Positions 1 to 6,390 of a DNA stretch of 7,981 nucleotides are shown piece after piece. Location: NCBI GenBank assembly GCA_021413405.1, contig JAIOQL010000158.1:1-7981 (forward strand). The letters are read 5' to 3'. A program made the position numbers and the translations under genes. Source of the stretch: Leptospira sp. Its GTDB lineage: Bacteria; Spirochaetota; Leptospiria; Leptospirales; Leptospiraceae. A model generated the notes under the pieces. That model made no database searches, was not told the DNA's origin, and worked only from the letters and a program-made list of their open reading frames with translations. How positions within the stretch are numbered: the stretch's first letter is position 1; each line of letters begins with the position of its first letter.

Positions 1-300
1 AATTGAACGCAAAAAATCTGTGTATTTGAAAAAACCGAGGATTCCCAGATTCACTACGAGACAAAGAAACAACCAGAGTTTTTTGGCACGGATGCTTTTT
101 GCTTCTTCAATAAAAATAGACGTATAAAAAGTGGCAATAAAAGACAGCAGAAGAATTGGAAGAAATGCAAGTTTCAGGCATGAGTAAAAATAAACCGAGG
201 CCCAAAGAAGAAATCTTTTTTGCCCCTTCTTTTCCAGGTAAAAAAATACCGGGATTACAATGAGTATGAAAACATAAAAATGCAGTGAATTAAAAAGCAT
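1..300 (-). CDS. MBOAT O-acyltransferase (AlgI-like), N-terminal part, runs off left edge
   Basis: This is the first 100 codons of a membrane-bound O-acyltransferase; the rest lies beyond the window. It opens with MLFNS, the usual start of AlgI/DltB-type MBOAT proteins and also the start of the second MBOAT in this window. Hydrophobic segments lie at about residues 7-20, 30-46, 48-64 and 78-92, with basic stretches between them. A GFFKYTDF motif near residue 92 matches the FFKY motif at a similar place in the other MBOAT. Members of this family pass acyl groups across the cytoplasmic membrane to a glycan or to an SGNH partner. The ATG overlaps the TAA of the upstream SGNH gene by one base (TAATG), which implies translational coupling. 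The catalytic His region is not visible, so activity and substrate cannot be judged. Confidence 0.85.
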   Translation of the reverse strand, partial: MLFNSLHFYVFILIVIPVFFYLEKKGQKRFLLWASVYFYSCLKLAFLPILLLSFIATFYTSIFIEEAKSIRAKKLWLFLCLVVNLGILGFFKYTDFLRSI

Positions 301-1502
301 TACTTGAGCATCTCTTTTGTTTTCCGGAGAAGTGTCCCGGCCACCCACTGGTTTCCAAGTTTTGTATAATGACCATCGCCCGGGATATAATAAGGCCTTG
401 GATTCAACCTGCCTTTATCATCTTTCATCTGCCCAGTCATCTGATTCATATCAATAACATCCACTTTCTTTGATTCCAGATATTTTTTAAGCGTAGTCAG
501 GTAAGTATAAAAATGATGCTGCCTGCCCCGCTGGGAGCAATAGGCAGTCTCCACATCGATAGGAAGAAGAACCATCACCAGTTTGATGTTTCCCGTTTTT
601 GAAAGCATAATAATTTTATCAATGGATTTGAGCATGAAATCCGGGATATTATAATCTGCAAGAGTATCGCTGCATTCTTTGGCCGGAAAAACAGGTGGTT
701 GATTTTTCGGAACAGGAGGTTTGCGCAGAAATTCCCCGGTGAGGCTGAATTCCGCAGAATAGACTTCAGTGCATTCATCCTGCGGAAATTTATTATTCCT
801 GCAATCAATGGTTTTATTGAGTTTATTCACAGGCCAGAGAAATGTTTCGAGAAACCGGTATGTCAATTGCTCCTGTGAAATTTTGGCTGCGAGTGCAAGG
901 TAACTGTATTTTGTAGCAAGAAACTGGAGTTTAAATATCCGGTCGGCTCCCGGATTTGCTTTTCTTTCAAAAAAAGCACGCTCATCAATTTCATCTCCGG
1001 TGCTCGGAAAATAATATAGAATCTTCGTATTCAGTAGAGGAAGGTATTTTTCCAGCTTGAGCGAAATCGCTGTGGGTCCATATGCATCAACCCCGAGGTT
1101 GACAGATTTGAATATCTTGCCAGATGAATCCCGGAATCCGTTCAGTTTTCTGCAAAATGTATCTTCATCATCAACGCCAAATCCCATTGTAACTGAATCC
1201 CCGATGCATGCAATCTGCGGAAATGAATTATCGATACTATCCGTCGCACGAAACCCGCTTTCGTTTGTAGAAAAAGTAATATTATAGAAATTCAGAAAAT
1301 GTTTCACACGCACATTCACGTTTGGTTCGAGGTCCACAAAATAATCGGGATCCAGCCTGTGATAATTTTTCTGAATCCTGTAAAATTCCAGTGCTTCCGG
1401 GCGGAGGACTCTCAGCGAAATCTCAGAAATTGCGAGAACGGTGATGAACATCAGGAAAATTTTAAGAATTTTCTTACCCATTGATTTGTTGTAATCCCGC
1501 AT
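300..1502 (-). CDS. Membrane-anchored SGNH-fold hydrolase/acyltransferase, MBOAT partner
   Basis: This 400-residue protein has an N-terminal signal anchor (about residues 11-29) after a KK pair, placing the rest outside the cytoplasmic membrane. SGNH block I is GDSVTMGFG (101-109, nucleophile S103). Block II is NLGVDAYG (135-142). The block III position reads TGDEID (168-173), with Asp where Asn is usual. Block V is DGHYTKLGN (376-384), giving D376 and H378 in the DxH spacing known from AlgX/AlgJ-like acetyltransferases. Cysteines at 234, 244, 277 and 322 could form disulfides. It overlaps the upstream lipoprotein gene by 29 nt and ends one base into the MBOAT ATG. From this I infer transfer or removal of acyl groups on an envelope glycan. 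An alternative ATG at codon 8 (1481) would shorten the overlap to 8 nt. AGGA lies only 3 nt before the upstream ATG, so the start is unsettled. Confidence 0.8.
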   Translation of the reverse strand: MRDYNKSMGKKILKIFLMFITVLAISEISLRVLRPEALEFYRIQKNYHRLDPDYFVDLEPNVNVRVKHFLNFYNITFSTNESGFRATDSIDNSFPQIACIGDSVTMGFGVDDEDTFCRKLNGFRDSSGKIFKSVNLGVDAYGPTAISLKLEKYLPLLNTKILYYFPSTGDEIDERAFFERKANPGADRIFKLQFLATKYSYLALAAKISQEQLTYRFLETFLWPVNKLNKTIDCRNNKFPQDECTEVYSAEFSLTGEFLRKPPVPKNQPPVFPAKECSDTLADYNIPDFMLKSIDKIIMLSKTGNIKLVMVLLPIDVETAYCSQRGRQHHFYTYLTTLKKYLESKKVDVIDMNQMTGQMKDDKGRLNPRPYYIPGDGHYTKLGNQWVAGTLLRKTKEMLK

Positions 1503-2010
1503 TCTTCCTGCAACCGTTCAAAATATTCAATTTAAATTCGAATTGCTGAATTCCCGGAGTTAACTTTGTTTTATTCGCAATTTCTTTAGACTTTGCAGGG
1601 TTTTTGTGGCATTGAGCCATATTATCCAGAAAAACCGAATCTTCTTCGGAAAGCGATTCTTTTAACTCATCCAGCAGAATTTGTAATTTTACAAAATCTT
1701 CAGTCAGAATATAAAGATCGAATAATTTCAGGTCAGTCTCTTCATCAGACGCGGCGAATTCTCTCGTTTTTTCCAGGTGAAATATTGCGACTCCCACTGA
1801 ATCCCCGGACTCGGAAAGGATCATTCCCAACCGCTTATTTGCAGCCGGATAATTCGGATTTTTCTTCAGGGCAAGAGAATACAGGTAAAGAGCTTCCGAT
1901 TTTTTTCCCTCTTTTTCTTTAATAAAAGCTTCCTCTGTGATGGACTTTTCTTCTGCGCACCCGGAAAATCCAAGTCCAATTATCAGAAGCAAAGCGGTCG
2001 GTAATTTCAT
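1474..2010 (-). CDS. Small TPR-containing lipoprotein
   Basis: This 178-residue protein begins with a lipoprotein signal: a short basic start, a hydrophobic core (residues 5-14) and the lipobox GFSGC with the lipidated Cys at 18. Phe at -3 suits the relaxed spirochaetal lipobox. Residues 24-120 are helical pairs of TPR type. The clearest is about residues 24-57, with A-x-LYLYSLAL followed by NPNYPAA; further units lie near 58-90 and 92-120. Cys134 and Cys167 remain in the mature protein. It is the first gene of the minus-strand operon with the SGNH and MBOAT genes. TPR lipoproteins usually scaffold envelope complexes, and AlgK does this for alginate export, but this protein is much shorter than AlgK. 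The ATG is chosen because it gives the complete signal peptide; no clear Shine-Dalgarno sequence precedes it. The exact partner is unknown. Confidence 0.8.
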   Translation of the reverse strand: MKLPTALLLIIGLGFSGCAEEKSITEEAFIKEKEGKKSEALYLYSLALKKNPNYPAANKRLGMILSESGDSVGVAIFHLEKTREFAASDEETDLKLFDLYILTEDFVKLQILLDELKESLSEEDSVFLDNMAQCHKNPAKSKEIANKTKLTPGIQQFEFKLNILNGCRKNAGLQQING

Positions 2011-2161
2011 GATTTTTAAGTAGAAAAAATTTTTTTTTAAGTCTTCAAATAGAATCCTTTTTTTTCAAACTATCTTTGGATAGGAAAAAAAATCTATGTC
2101 TTGTTGGGCATTTTGTCCGAATCTTTTAGTAATCTAATACTGAACAAAAGAGAGATTTAAA
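2011..2161. promoter_or_regulatory. Divergent promoter region with long AT-rich dyad
   Basis: This 151-bp spacer separates the left minus-strand operon from xerD, so promoters in both directions should lie here. A dyad spans 2058-2092: TTTTTTTTC (2058-2066) pairs with GAAAAAAAA (2084-2092), enclosing CTATC-TTTG-GATAG (2070-2083), with AAA unpaired on the left. A second A6/T8 run lies at 2024-2038. A weak sigma70-like candidate for xerD is TTGTCC (2113-2118), a 16-nt spacer and TAATAC (2135-2140). No convincing promoter boxes were found for the minus direction. The promoter reading is inferred mainly from gene orientation. Confidence 0.4.
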
Positions 2162-3058
2162 TTGGCAACATCTCAGGGCAAATTACTGCAGAATTTTCAG
2201 GAATACCTTTCCGTAGAAAAAGGTTTAAGCGACAATTCGATCTATTCTTACGGATATGATTTAAACAAATTTAAAACATATCTGGACAAACAGCATATCG
2301 ATCTGCTGGAAGTGCAGAGTAACGATATAATGAAATTCCTGACCGAAGAGAAAAACCGCAAAATCTCCTCTAAAACACTTGCCCGGGAAGTGGTTGCGAT
2401 CAGGCAATTCTACAAGTTTCTCCGTGATGAAAAACAGGTTGATATAAACCCGACCGATAAAATTGAAACCCCTGAAGTCTCAAGACAAATCCCGGATCAC
2501 CTGACGCAGGACGAAATAGATGAACTTTTCATAAAAATCAGCGAAGATAATATTCACGAACTCCGTGACAAATGCATTTTTGAATTACTTTATTCCTCTG
2601 GATTGCGAATCTCTGAAGCATGCAGCCTGAAACTTTCGGATGTGGATCTGAATACAATGACACTGACTGTCGAAGGAAAAGGAGGAAGAGAAAGACTTGT
2701 ACCGTTTGGAGAAAAATCTCTTTCTATTCTAAATAAATACCTGGCAAAAAGCAGACCTGAAATTCTGAAAGGACGTCCTTGCGAATATCTTTTTGTTTCT
2801 AAAAAAGGTTCTTACATAAACCGCAAATCAGTTTGGAGACTTTTGAATCACTATATAAAACGGACTGGAATTAAAAAGAAAGTAACACCGCACACCCTCC
2901 GCCATTCGTTTGCAACCCATCTCCTGGAAAATCATGCTGATCTCCGTTCCGTTCAGGAACTTCTCGGTCACATTGATATTTCTACAACGCAGATATATAC
3001 TCATATGGCAAACAAGACACTCAAAGAGGTTCATAAAAAATTTCATCCCCGCGGATAA
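2162..3058 (+). CDS. xerD: XerC/XerD-type tyrosine site-specific recombinase
   Basis: This is a 298-residue tyrosine recombinase of standard XerC/D length. The SAM-like core-binding domain occupies about residues 8-95 and the catalytic domain about 112-290. The expected active-site residues are all visible: R149 in SSGLRISE, K173 in EGKGGRE, H244 and R247 in TPHTLRHSFATH, H270 in ELLGHIDISTT, and nucleophile Y279 in QIYTH. Family members resolve chromosome dimers at dif near the terminus, usually guided by FtsK. The start is TTG at 2162, with a GA-rich stretch (2149-2155) before it; the next Met is at residue 57, inside the N-terminal domain, so TTG is required. Nothing nearby looks like an attachment site or a mobile element, which favours a housekeeping Xer over an integrase. 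Separating XerD from XerC needs alignment; XerD is preferred from resemblance to the Leptospira protein. Confidence 0.88.
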   Translation: MATSQGKLLQNFQEYLSVEKGLSDNSIYSYGYDLNKFKTYLDKQHIDLLEVQSNDIMKFLTEEKNRKISSKTLAREVVAIRQFYKFLRDEKQVDINPTDKIETPEVSRQIPDHLTQDEIDELFIKISEDNIHELRDKCIFELLYSSGLRISEACSLKLSDVDLNTMTLTVEGKGGRERLVPFGEKSLSILNKYLAKSRPEILKGRPCEYLFVSKKGSYINRKSVWRLLNHYIKRTGIKKKVTPHTLRHSFATHLLENHADLRSVQELLGHIDISTTQIYTHMANKTLKEVHKKFHPRG

Positions 3059-3078
3059 AAATTTTAAGTCTCTTTTTC

Positions 3079-3136
3079 GAAAAGGAATTCACCCGGTGGG
3101 AGAATGATTCTCCCCGATTCGGGCGAATTCCTTTTC
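3079..3136. terminator. Large nested hairpin after xerD, candidate terminator
   Basis: The outer arms GAAAAGGAATTC (3079-3090) and GAATTCCTTTTC (3125-3136) are perfect 12-nt complements. After one mismatch, CCCG (3092-3095) pairs with CGGG (3120-3123). A second hairpin inside, GGGAGAA-TGA-TTCTCCC (3098-3114), completes the fold. It begins 20 nt after the xerD stop. There is no classical U-run after the stem, only the CCTTTTC of the arm itself, so it may be a termination or mRNA-stability hairpin, or an intergenic repeat unit. It reads similarly on both strands. Confidence 0.4.
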
Positions 3137-3190
3137 TGGTTTGTAATTATATTCTGAATAAAAAAACAAAATTACTCCGGGGTTAGAAAA

Positions 3191-3267
3191 ATGGAACACG
3201 GATGACGCAGATTTGGCTGATAAATACTTATGAAACGGCAAAGCCTTTTCAATTTTCGCAGTCATCC
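3191..3267. repeat. Possible decayed dispersed intergenic repeat with inverted ends
   Basis: The stretch GGAACACGGATGACGCAGAT (3193-3212) followed by TTGGCTGAT resembles a type of intergenic repeat I recall from several bacteria, built on the words ACACGGATGACGCGGAT. GGATGAC at 3200-3206 reappears inverted as GTCATCC at 3261-3267; extended, the two ends read GGATGACGCAGA and GGATGACTGCGA. This would be a miniature element of about 70 bp. It covers the codons just upstream of the chosen start of the next gene, which supports the shorter start. Only this copy is visible, so repeat status is inferred. Confidence 0.3.
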
Positions 3268-3286
3268 TACATTGCATATAGCTCAG

Positions 3287-3724
3287 ATGAAAGAAAATAA
3301 AAACACAAAACTTACCGACTATGCAAACCTGTTCCGTTTGCAAATTCCATCGGATCCTAAATTTATTACAACCGCGAGAAACTTTGTGTTTAACCTCGCC
3401 CGCGACAACGGCTTTGCACTCGGAGATGCTGCCGATATTAAACTGATCATAGGGGAAGCGATTTTAAACGTTATAAAGCATGCTTATCTCGGAAGACATG
3501 ACAAACCCATCTTTATTGAAATAAAATTTTTCAAAGAAAAACTGGAGATCCGTGTCCGCGATTTCGGGCTAAAGGCGAATCTCGCAAAAATCAAATCTCT
3601 TGACCTGGGAGATTATCGTGAACAGGGTCTCGGTATCCTGCTTATCCGGAAACTCACCGATCATTTTTATATAGACCAATCAGCAGAAATTGGAAATAAA
3701 ATGATTATGATGAAATTGAAATAA
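3287..3724 (+). CDS. RsbW/SpoIIAB-like anti-sigma factor, GHKL ATP-binding protein
   Basis: This 145-residue protein is a stand-alone HATPase_c domain of the anti-sigma / serine kinase family. The N-box is seen in GEAILNVIKHAY (56-67, with E57, N61 and H65). The G1 box is RDFG (91-94), and the glycine-rich G2 motif is QGLGILLIRKLTD (113-125). Such proteins bind an anti-anti-sigma factor or a sigma factor and may phosphorylate the antagonist on Ser/Thr. No STAS partner or sigma gene lies in the window, so the target is unknown. The frame is open from an ATG at 3230, but those 19 extra codons overlap the putative repeat and lie outside the domain, so ATG 3287 is preferred; neither start has a good Shine-Dalgarno sequence. 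It ends 7 nt before the end of the convergent LuxR-type gene, leaving no room for a separate terminator. Confidence 0.82.
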   Translation: MKENKNTKLTDYANLFRLQIPSDPKFITTARNFVFNLARDNGFALGDAADIKLIIGEAILNVIKHAYLGRHDKPIFIEIKFFKEKLEIRVRDFGLKANLAKIKSLDLGDYREQGLGILLIRKLTDHFYIDQSAEIGNKMIMMKLK

Positions 3725-3731
3725 GAGCCCC

Positions 3732-4256
3732 CTACTCCTCCGGTAAAAGTGGCGATATGAAATAAGAAATAAATTCAACTTTTCCCCTCATCCCGGATTT
3801 CTGGTAAACAGAAAAAGTCTGGTTTTCAATGGTACGTAAACTTTTTTCCCGGACAGCGGCAATCTGCCGGTTCGAAAATCCCCTTAAAAGAAATACGGAG
3901 ATCTCTTTTTCTGCGTCACTCAATTTCCACTGATCCAGCTGATTTTCTAGCGAATTCCAGAAACTGCTTTCCTGTCCTTTCAGGAGTTTGTTCTGTGCCT
4001 TCAGATCATGGATCAGCTCCCGGGCCATATGAACTTCCTGACCGACTGATCTGAGTTCAAGATAAAGATTCACTATGACGAAAAAAGAAAGTGCTGCGAC
4101 TGATATTTCAAGGATTGCAATTAGCAGACGGGCCCTGTCATAGATCTCAGGAGGATTGGTAAGTGTATAAATTTCTTCGGCAATCCAGAGAATCAGTACG
4201 ATGATGTAAACGGAAAGAAAAATTTTATCAATGCGGCTTCTGGTCTGTAGTTTCAT
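3732..4256 (-). CDS. Membrane-anchored LuxR-type HTH regulator
   Basis: This 174-residue protein has two predicted transmembrane helices (about 11-31 and 43-66), a probable coiled-coil helix (about 67-108) and a C-terminal LuxR/GerE-type HTH (about 111-167). HTH landmarks are LSDAEKEI (112-119), RGFSNRQIA (125-133), the recognition-helix stretch SLRTIENQ (139-146) and YQKSGMRGKVEFISY (151-165). There is no receiver or ligand-binding domain; the loop between the helices is only about 12 residues, so any signal is probably sensed within the membrane or through a partner. The ATG at 4256 is chosen because GGGA (4264-4267) sits 7 nt upstream; a TTG five codons earlier keeps the frame but lacks a ribosome site. 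The convergent RsbW-like gene is a possible functional neighbour, but nothing shows co-regulation. Its target genes cannot be told from the sequence. Confidence 0.8.
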   Translation of the reverse strand: MKLQTRSRIDKIFLSVYIIVLILWIAEEIYTLTNPPEIYDRARLLIAILEISVAALSFFVIVNLYLELRSVGQEVHMARELIHDLKAQNKLLKGQESSFWNSLENQLDQWKLSDAEKEISVFLLRGFSNRQIAAVREKSLRTIENQTFSVYQKSGMRGKVEFISYFISPLLPEE

Positions 4257-4271
4257 GAGTAATTCCCGCAA

Positions 4272-4437
4272 AAACCAAAAACTACGGGTTTTTCCTATTG
4301 TTCAAAAAAGGCATTCCACCTGATGACTGTCAAGTAAATAGCACATTGCATTGATCTTCAGAATTTTAATAGGTAGTTCCCGCACCCTGCGGCTTATCCC
4401 TATTGAATAATCTATTCCTCCGGGTTACAATTAACAG
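4272..4437. promoter_or_regulatory. Divergent promoter region with nested inverted repeat
   Basis: This 166-bp spacer lies between the LuxR-type gene (-) and the exported-protein gene (+), so it should hold both promoters. AATAGG (4368-4373) is inverted as CCTATT (4399-4404), enclosing a hairpin CCGCA-CCC-TGCGG (4380-4392). A further CCTATTG copy lies at 4294-4300, close to the LuxR-type gene. These could be operator half-sites, perhaps for the neighbouring HTH protein (inference). I found no convincing -35/-10 pair in either direction. Confidence 0.3.
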
Positions 4438-5229
4438 GTGAGAGAAATTGATTTTCGAAATCTAAAATCATCCCCGATAATTTTCGGTAAGTCTAAGTTT
4501 GCTATTCTATTTCTGCTACATACCATCCTGTCGCCAGGTATTTTTCCAGATGGTAAGAATAATTTGCAGGTTTTAAAAAACGCAATACAGATGGATCCGC
4601 ATATGGAAATGGATCTGAATTTTGGCCCCAGACTTAAACAAGCCGGGGCCGATTGGAAAAATGAAAGAAAGGCAGAAATAAAAAATCGCTACCCGTCAAA
4701 TTTCCGGATTATCGAAACCCTATCGCATTTTGTAATAGTAAAAAATGGAAACGAAGAAATTTCCAGTATTCGGAACAACGGTGAACGCGCGTTACTAAAT
4801 CAGTCGAGAGGAGATCTCGGAATTATTGTCACAAAATCAGACATCCTCGCCTATTCAGCAGGTTCGCGAAAATGGTTTCGTCAGCCTCTCCGGGGTGACA
4901 TTGATATTCATCTGCAAATCGGAAGTCACATAGCAATTGTAAATTCGGATCTCGGCGTTTACCAGTTTTCGGAGGTTCGGCAAAACTGGATCAGTTTTAC
5001 CCTCGACAATGAGAAAATCTGGGGAATATCAATTTATGGAAGCGCGATGATTATTTTTTCAACTGCGAAAATAAGAATAGTGGAAGAAGAAAACGGGAAA
5101 TTGACTGGAATATATCTGAATGATCCTGGTTTTCCTGAAATATTGTTCCAGAAAAACAAAATTACCATTGGAAATGTAAAAGAAATAGATTCGGAGGATT
5201 CCCGTGAAGGATGGTTGCATCCCCAATGA
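4438..5229 (+). CDS. Exported hypothetical protein with beta-propeller-like repeats
   Basis: I do not recognise this 263-residue protein. A basic N-terminal stretch is followed by a hydrophobic segment (FAILFLLHTILS, 21-32) and then SPGIFPDG, which suggests export by a signal peptide or anchor; no lipobox Cys is present. From about residue 95 on it is rich in beta strands, with three tandem units of about 37-39 residues: 127-154 (IIVTKSDILAYS...RKWF), 164-191 (IAIVNSDLGVYQF...QNWI) and 203-229 (MIIFSTAKIRIV). A weaker unit may lie at 95-122. This resembles propeller blades, but three or four are too few for a closed ring, so it may assemble with itself or be a fragment of a larger form. The start is GTG at 4438: an in-frame stop lies two codons upstream, and later Met codons would remove the signal. 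Its 3' end is 7 nt from the convergent DUF1574 gene. Confidence 0.7.
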   Translation: MREIDFRNLKSSPIIFGKSKFAILFLLHTILSPGIFPDGKNNLQVLKNAIQMDPHMEMDLNFGPRLKQAGADWKNERKAEIKNRYPSNFRIIETLSHFVIVKNGNEEISSIRNNGERALLNQSRGDLGIIVTKSDILAYSAGSRKWFRQPLRGDIDIHLQIGSHIAIVNSDLGVYQFSEVRQNWISFTLDNEKIWGISIYGSAMIIFSTAKIRIVEEENGKLTGIYLNDPGFPEILFQKNKITIGNVKEIDSEDSREGWLHPQ

Positions 5230-5236
5230 AATAAGA

Positions 5237-6367
5237 TCAGTTATTCCGAACAGATCCAATTATTTTTAAAATCAATTCATTATAGCATCGCGGCGAAAGG
5301 TGACTAGCGTCCTTAAAATAATTGCATTCTATTTCTCCTGGTGCAGAAAAACGGATCAGAGGAACATTCCAGGATTTACAAAGTTCTTGAACTTCCAACC
5401 CGAGTGTACCGGGTATATCGTATTTGTTTTCGAGATCAAGGAATCCTTTCTGCAGTTTCGGCATCCAGAAAACTATGGGAATATTCTCGGTCCGGGAAAT
5501 TTCCAGGATTTTCTTTAAAAAATGAATTTGCATATCATCTTTCTCCCAGCCGGAAAAAAACTCGGACTCAAGTGCGGCCCTGGTTCCCGGAAAAGGAAAA
5601 AATATTTTCTCTGCATCACTCTCATCCAGATCGTCCGCATTCGTATCTGAAAAATCGGAGTCATTATATTCCCGGTTAAGTTTTCCCCCTTTATTTTTGG
5701 CCTCCATAAACTGGGTGAGATCAAAACTTTCTTTTTTCTTTCCGGAAAGATTCTTTGCGATTGCCGAAGCTGAAATCTTATATCTTGATAGAAAAAATGC
5801 CCTCGAGGCAAGAATATCACCTGCGTATGCAAACGGGAAATCAGTCAGATGTGCCAGAACAAACGGCAGCGGTATTGATTCGAGACGCATAAATCGATTC
5901 AGATTTGAGTTTTTGTTGAACGGAAAAAAAGAAATCTCAATTGATATAAATTCCGGTCGCTTTCCCCTCCCGATCATCTGCATAATCCTCGTATAGTGAA
6001 CAGAAGGTAATGCCGCTGGTGCAGAAAAATTCACTGCGTACCATTGGAGTAATTTCCGTTTTCCTTCCGGACTGATAAATTTATCATGTGCAGTCATACG
6101 GTCAACAGGCAGGTAATAGAAAGGAAAAGATCTGGATGTTCCGAAGTTCCAGAAAATCTTTTTTCCGCTTTTTTCTGCCTCACCAAAATAACTGTTTTCA
6201 GTATCTTCCAGTGTTTCTGCATACGGATTCAGACGGGAAGCATCCGTTAAAAAATAACGCACATCCGGGATCATCAGAAGTTTATCCAAAGCAAAAAATA
6301 AGAGGATGAAAGTCTGAACCTTGAACTTAGTCATAACCGTTTTTTTCAGAATACTATGTTTTCTCAC
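5237..6367 (-). CDS. DUF1574-like, SGNH-related membrane-anchored protein
   Basis: This 376-residue protein has one N-terminal membrane anchor (about 17-33), which should put the main domain outside the cytoplasmic membrane. It resembles the DUF1574 family, which I know mainly from Leptospira, where members sit beside MBOAT genes. SGNH-like landmarks are NFGTSRS (74-80, candidate nucleophile S78), NFSAP (113-117) and KDASHLSPRCY (352-362, with D353 and H356 in DxxH spacing). An acidic stretch at about 235-252 probably marks a loop. The start is GTG at 6367 with a GA-rich AGAAGAG upstream; an ATG at codon 12 (6334) is possible and would still leave the anchor intact. It lies 23 nt after the MBOAT gene, so the two probably act together, the MBOAT supplying acyl groups outside the membrane and this protein transferring them. 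Substrate and activity are not shown. Confidence 0.8.
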   Translation of the reverse strand: MRKHSILKKTVMTKFKVQTFILLFFALDKLLMIPDVRYFLTDASRLNPYAETLEDTENSYFGEAEKSGKKIFWNFGTSRSFPFYYLPVDRMTAHDKFISPEGKRKLLQWYAVNFSAPAALPSVHYTRIMQMIGRGKRPEFISIEISFFPFNKNSNLNRFMRLESIPLPFVLAHLTDFPFAYAGDILASRAFFLSRYKISASAIAKNLSGKKKESFDLTQFMEAKNKGGKLNREYNDSDFSDTNADDLDESDAEKIFFPFPGTRAALESEFFSGWEKDDMQIHFLKKILEISRTENIPIVFWMPKLQKGFLDLENKYDIPGTLGLEVQELCKSWNVPLIRFSAPGEIECNYFKDASHLSPRCYNELILKIIGSVRNN

Positions 6368-6390
6368 AATTCTCTTCTATGCAAAGTCTG

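Noticed and set aside
1593..1922. 109-codon plus-strand frame opposite the TPR lipoprotein gene
   Set aside because: It is opposite a gene with a lipobox and TPR pattern, and the product has no domain or signal.
2162..3136. xerD as the integrase of a mobile island, or a dif site next to it
   Set aside because: The protein has housekeeping Xer length and motifs, there are no att repeats, tRNA or cargo genes, and no sequence nearby resembles the dif two-arm consensus.
3230..3286. 19-codon N-terminal extension of the RsbW-like gene from ATG 3230
   Set aside because: It lies in the putative repeat, lies outside the HATPase domain, and its start has no ribosome site; the ATG at 3287 gives the usual protein length.
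4257..4271. TTG start five codons upstream in the LuxR-type gene
   Set aside because: It has no Shine-Dalgarno sequence, whereas GGGA is well placed for the ATG at 4256.
5341..5679. 112-codon plus-strand frame opposite the DUF1574 gene
   Set aside because: Its codons mirror the opposite gene and no protein features are visible.
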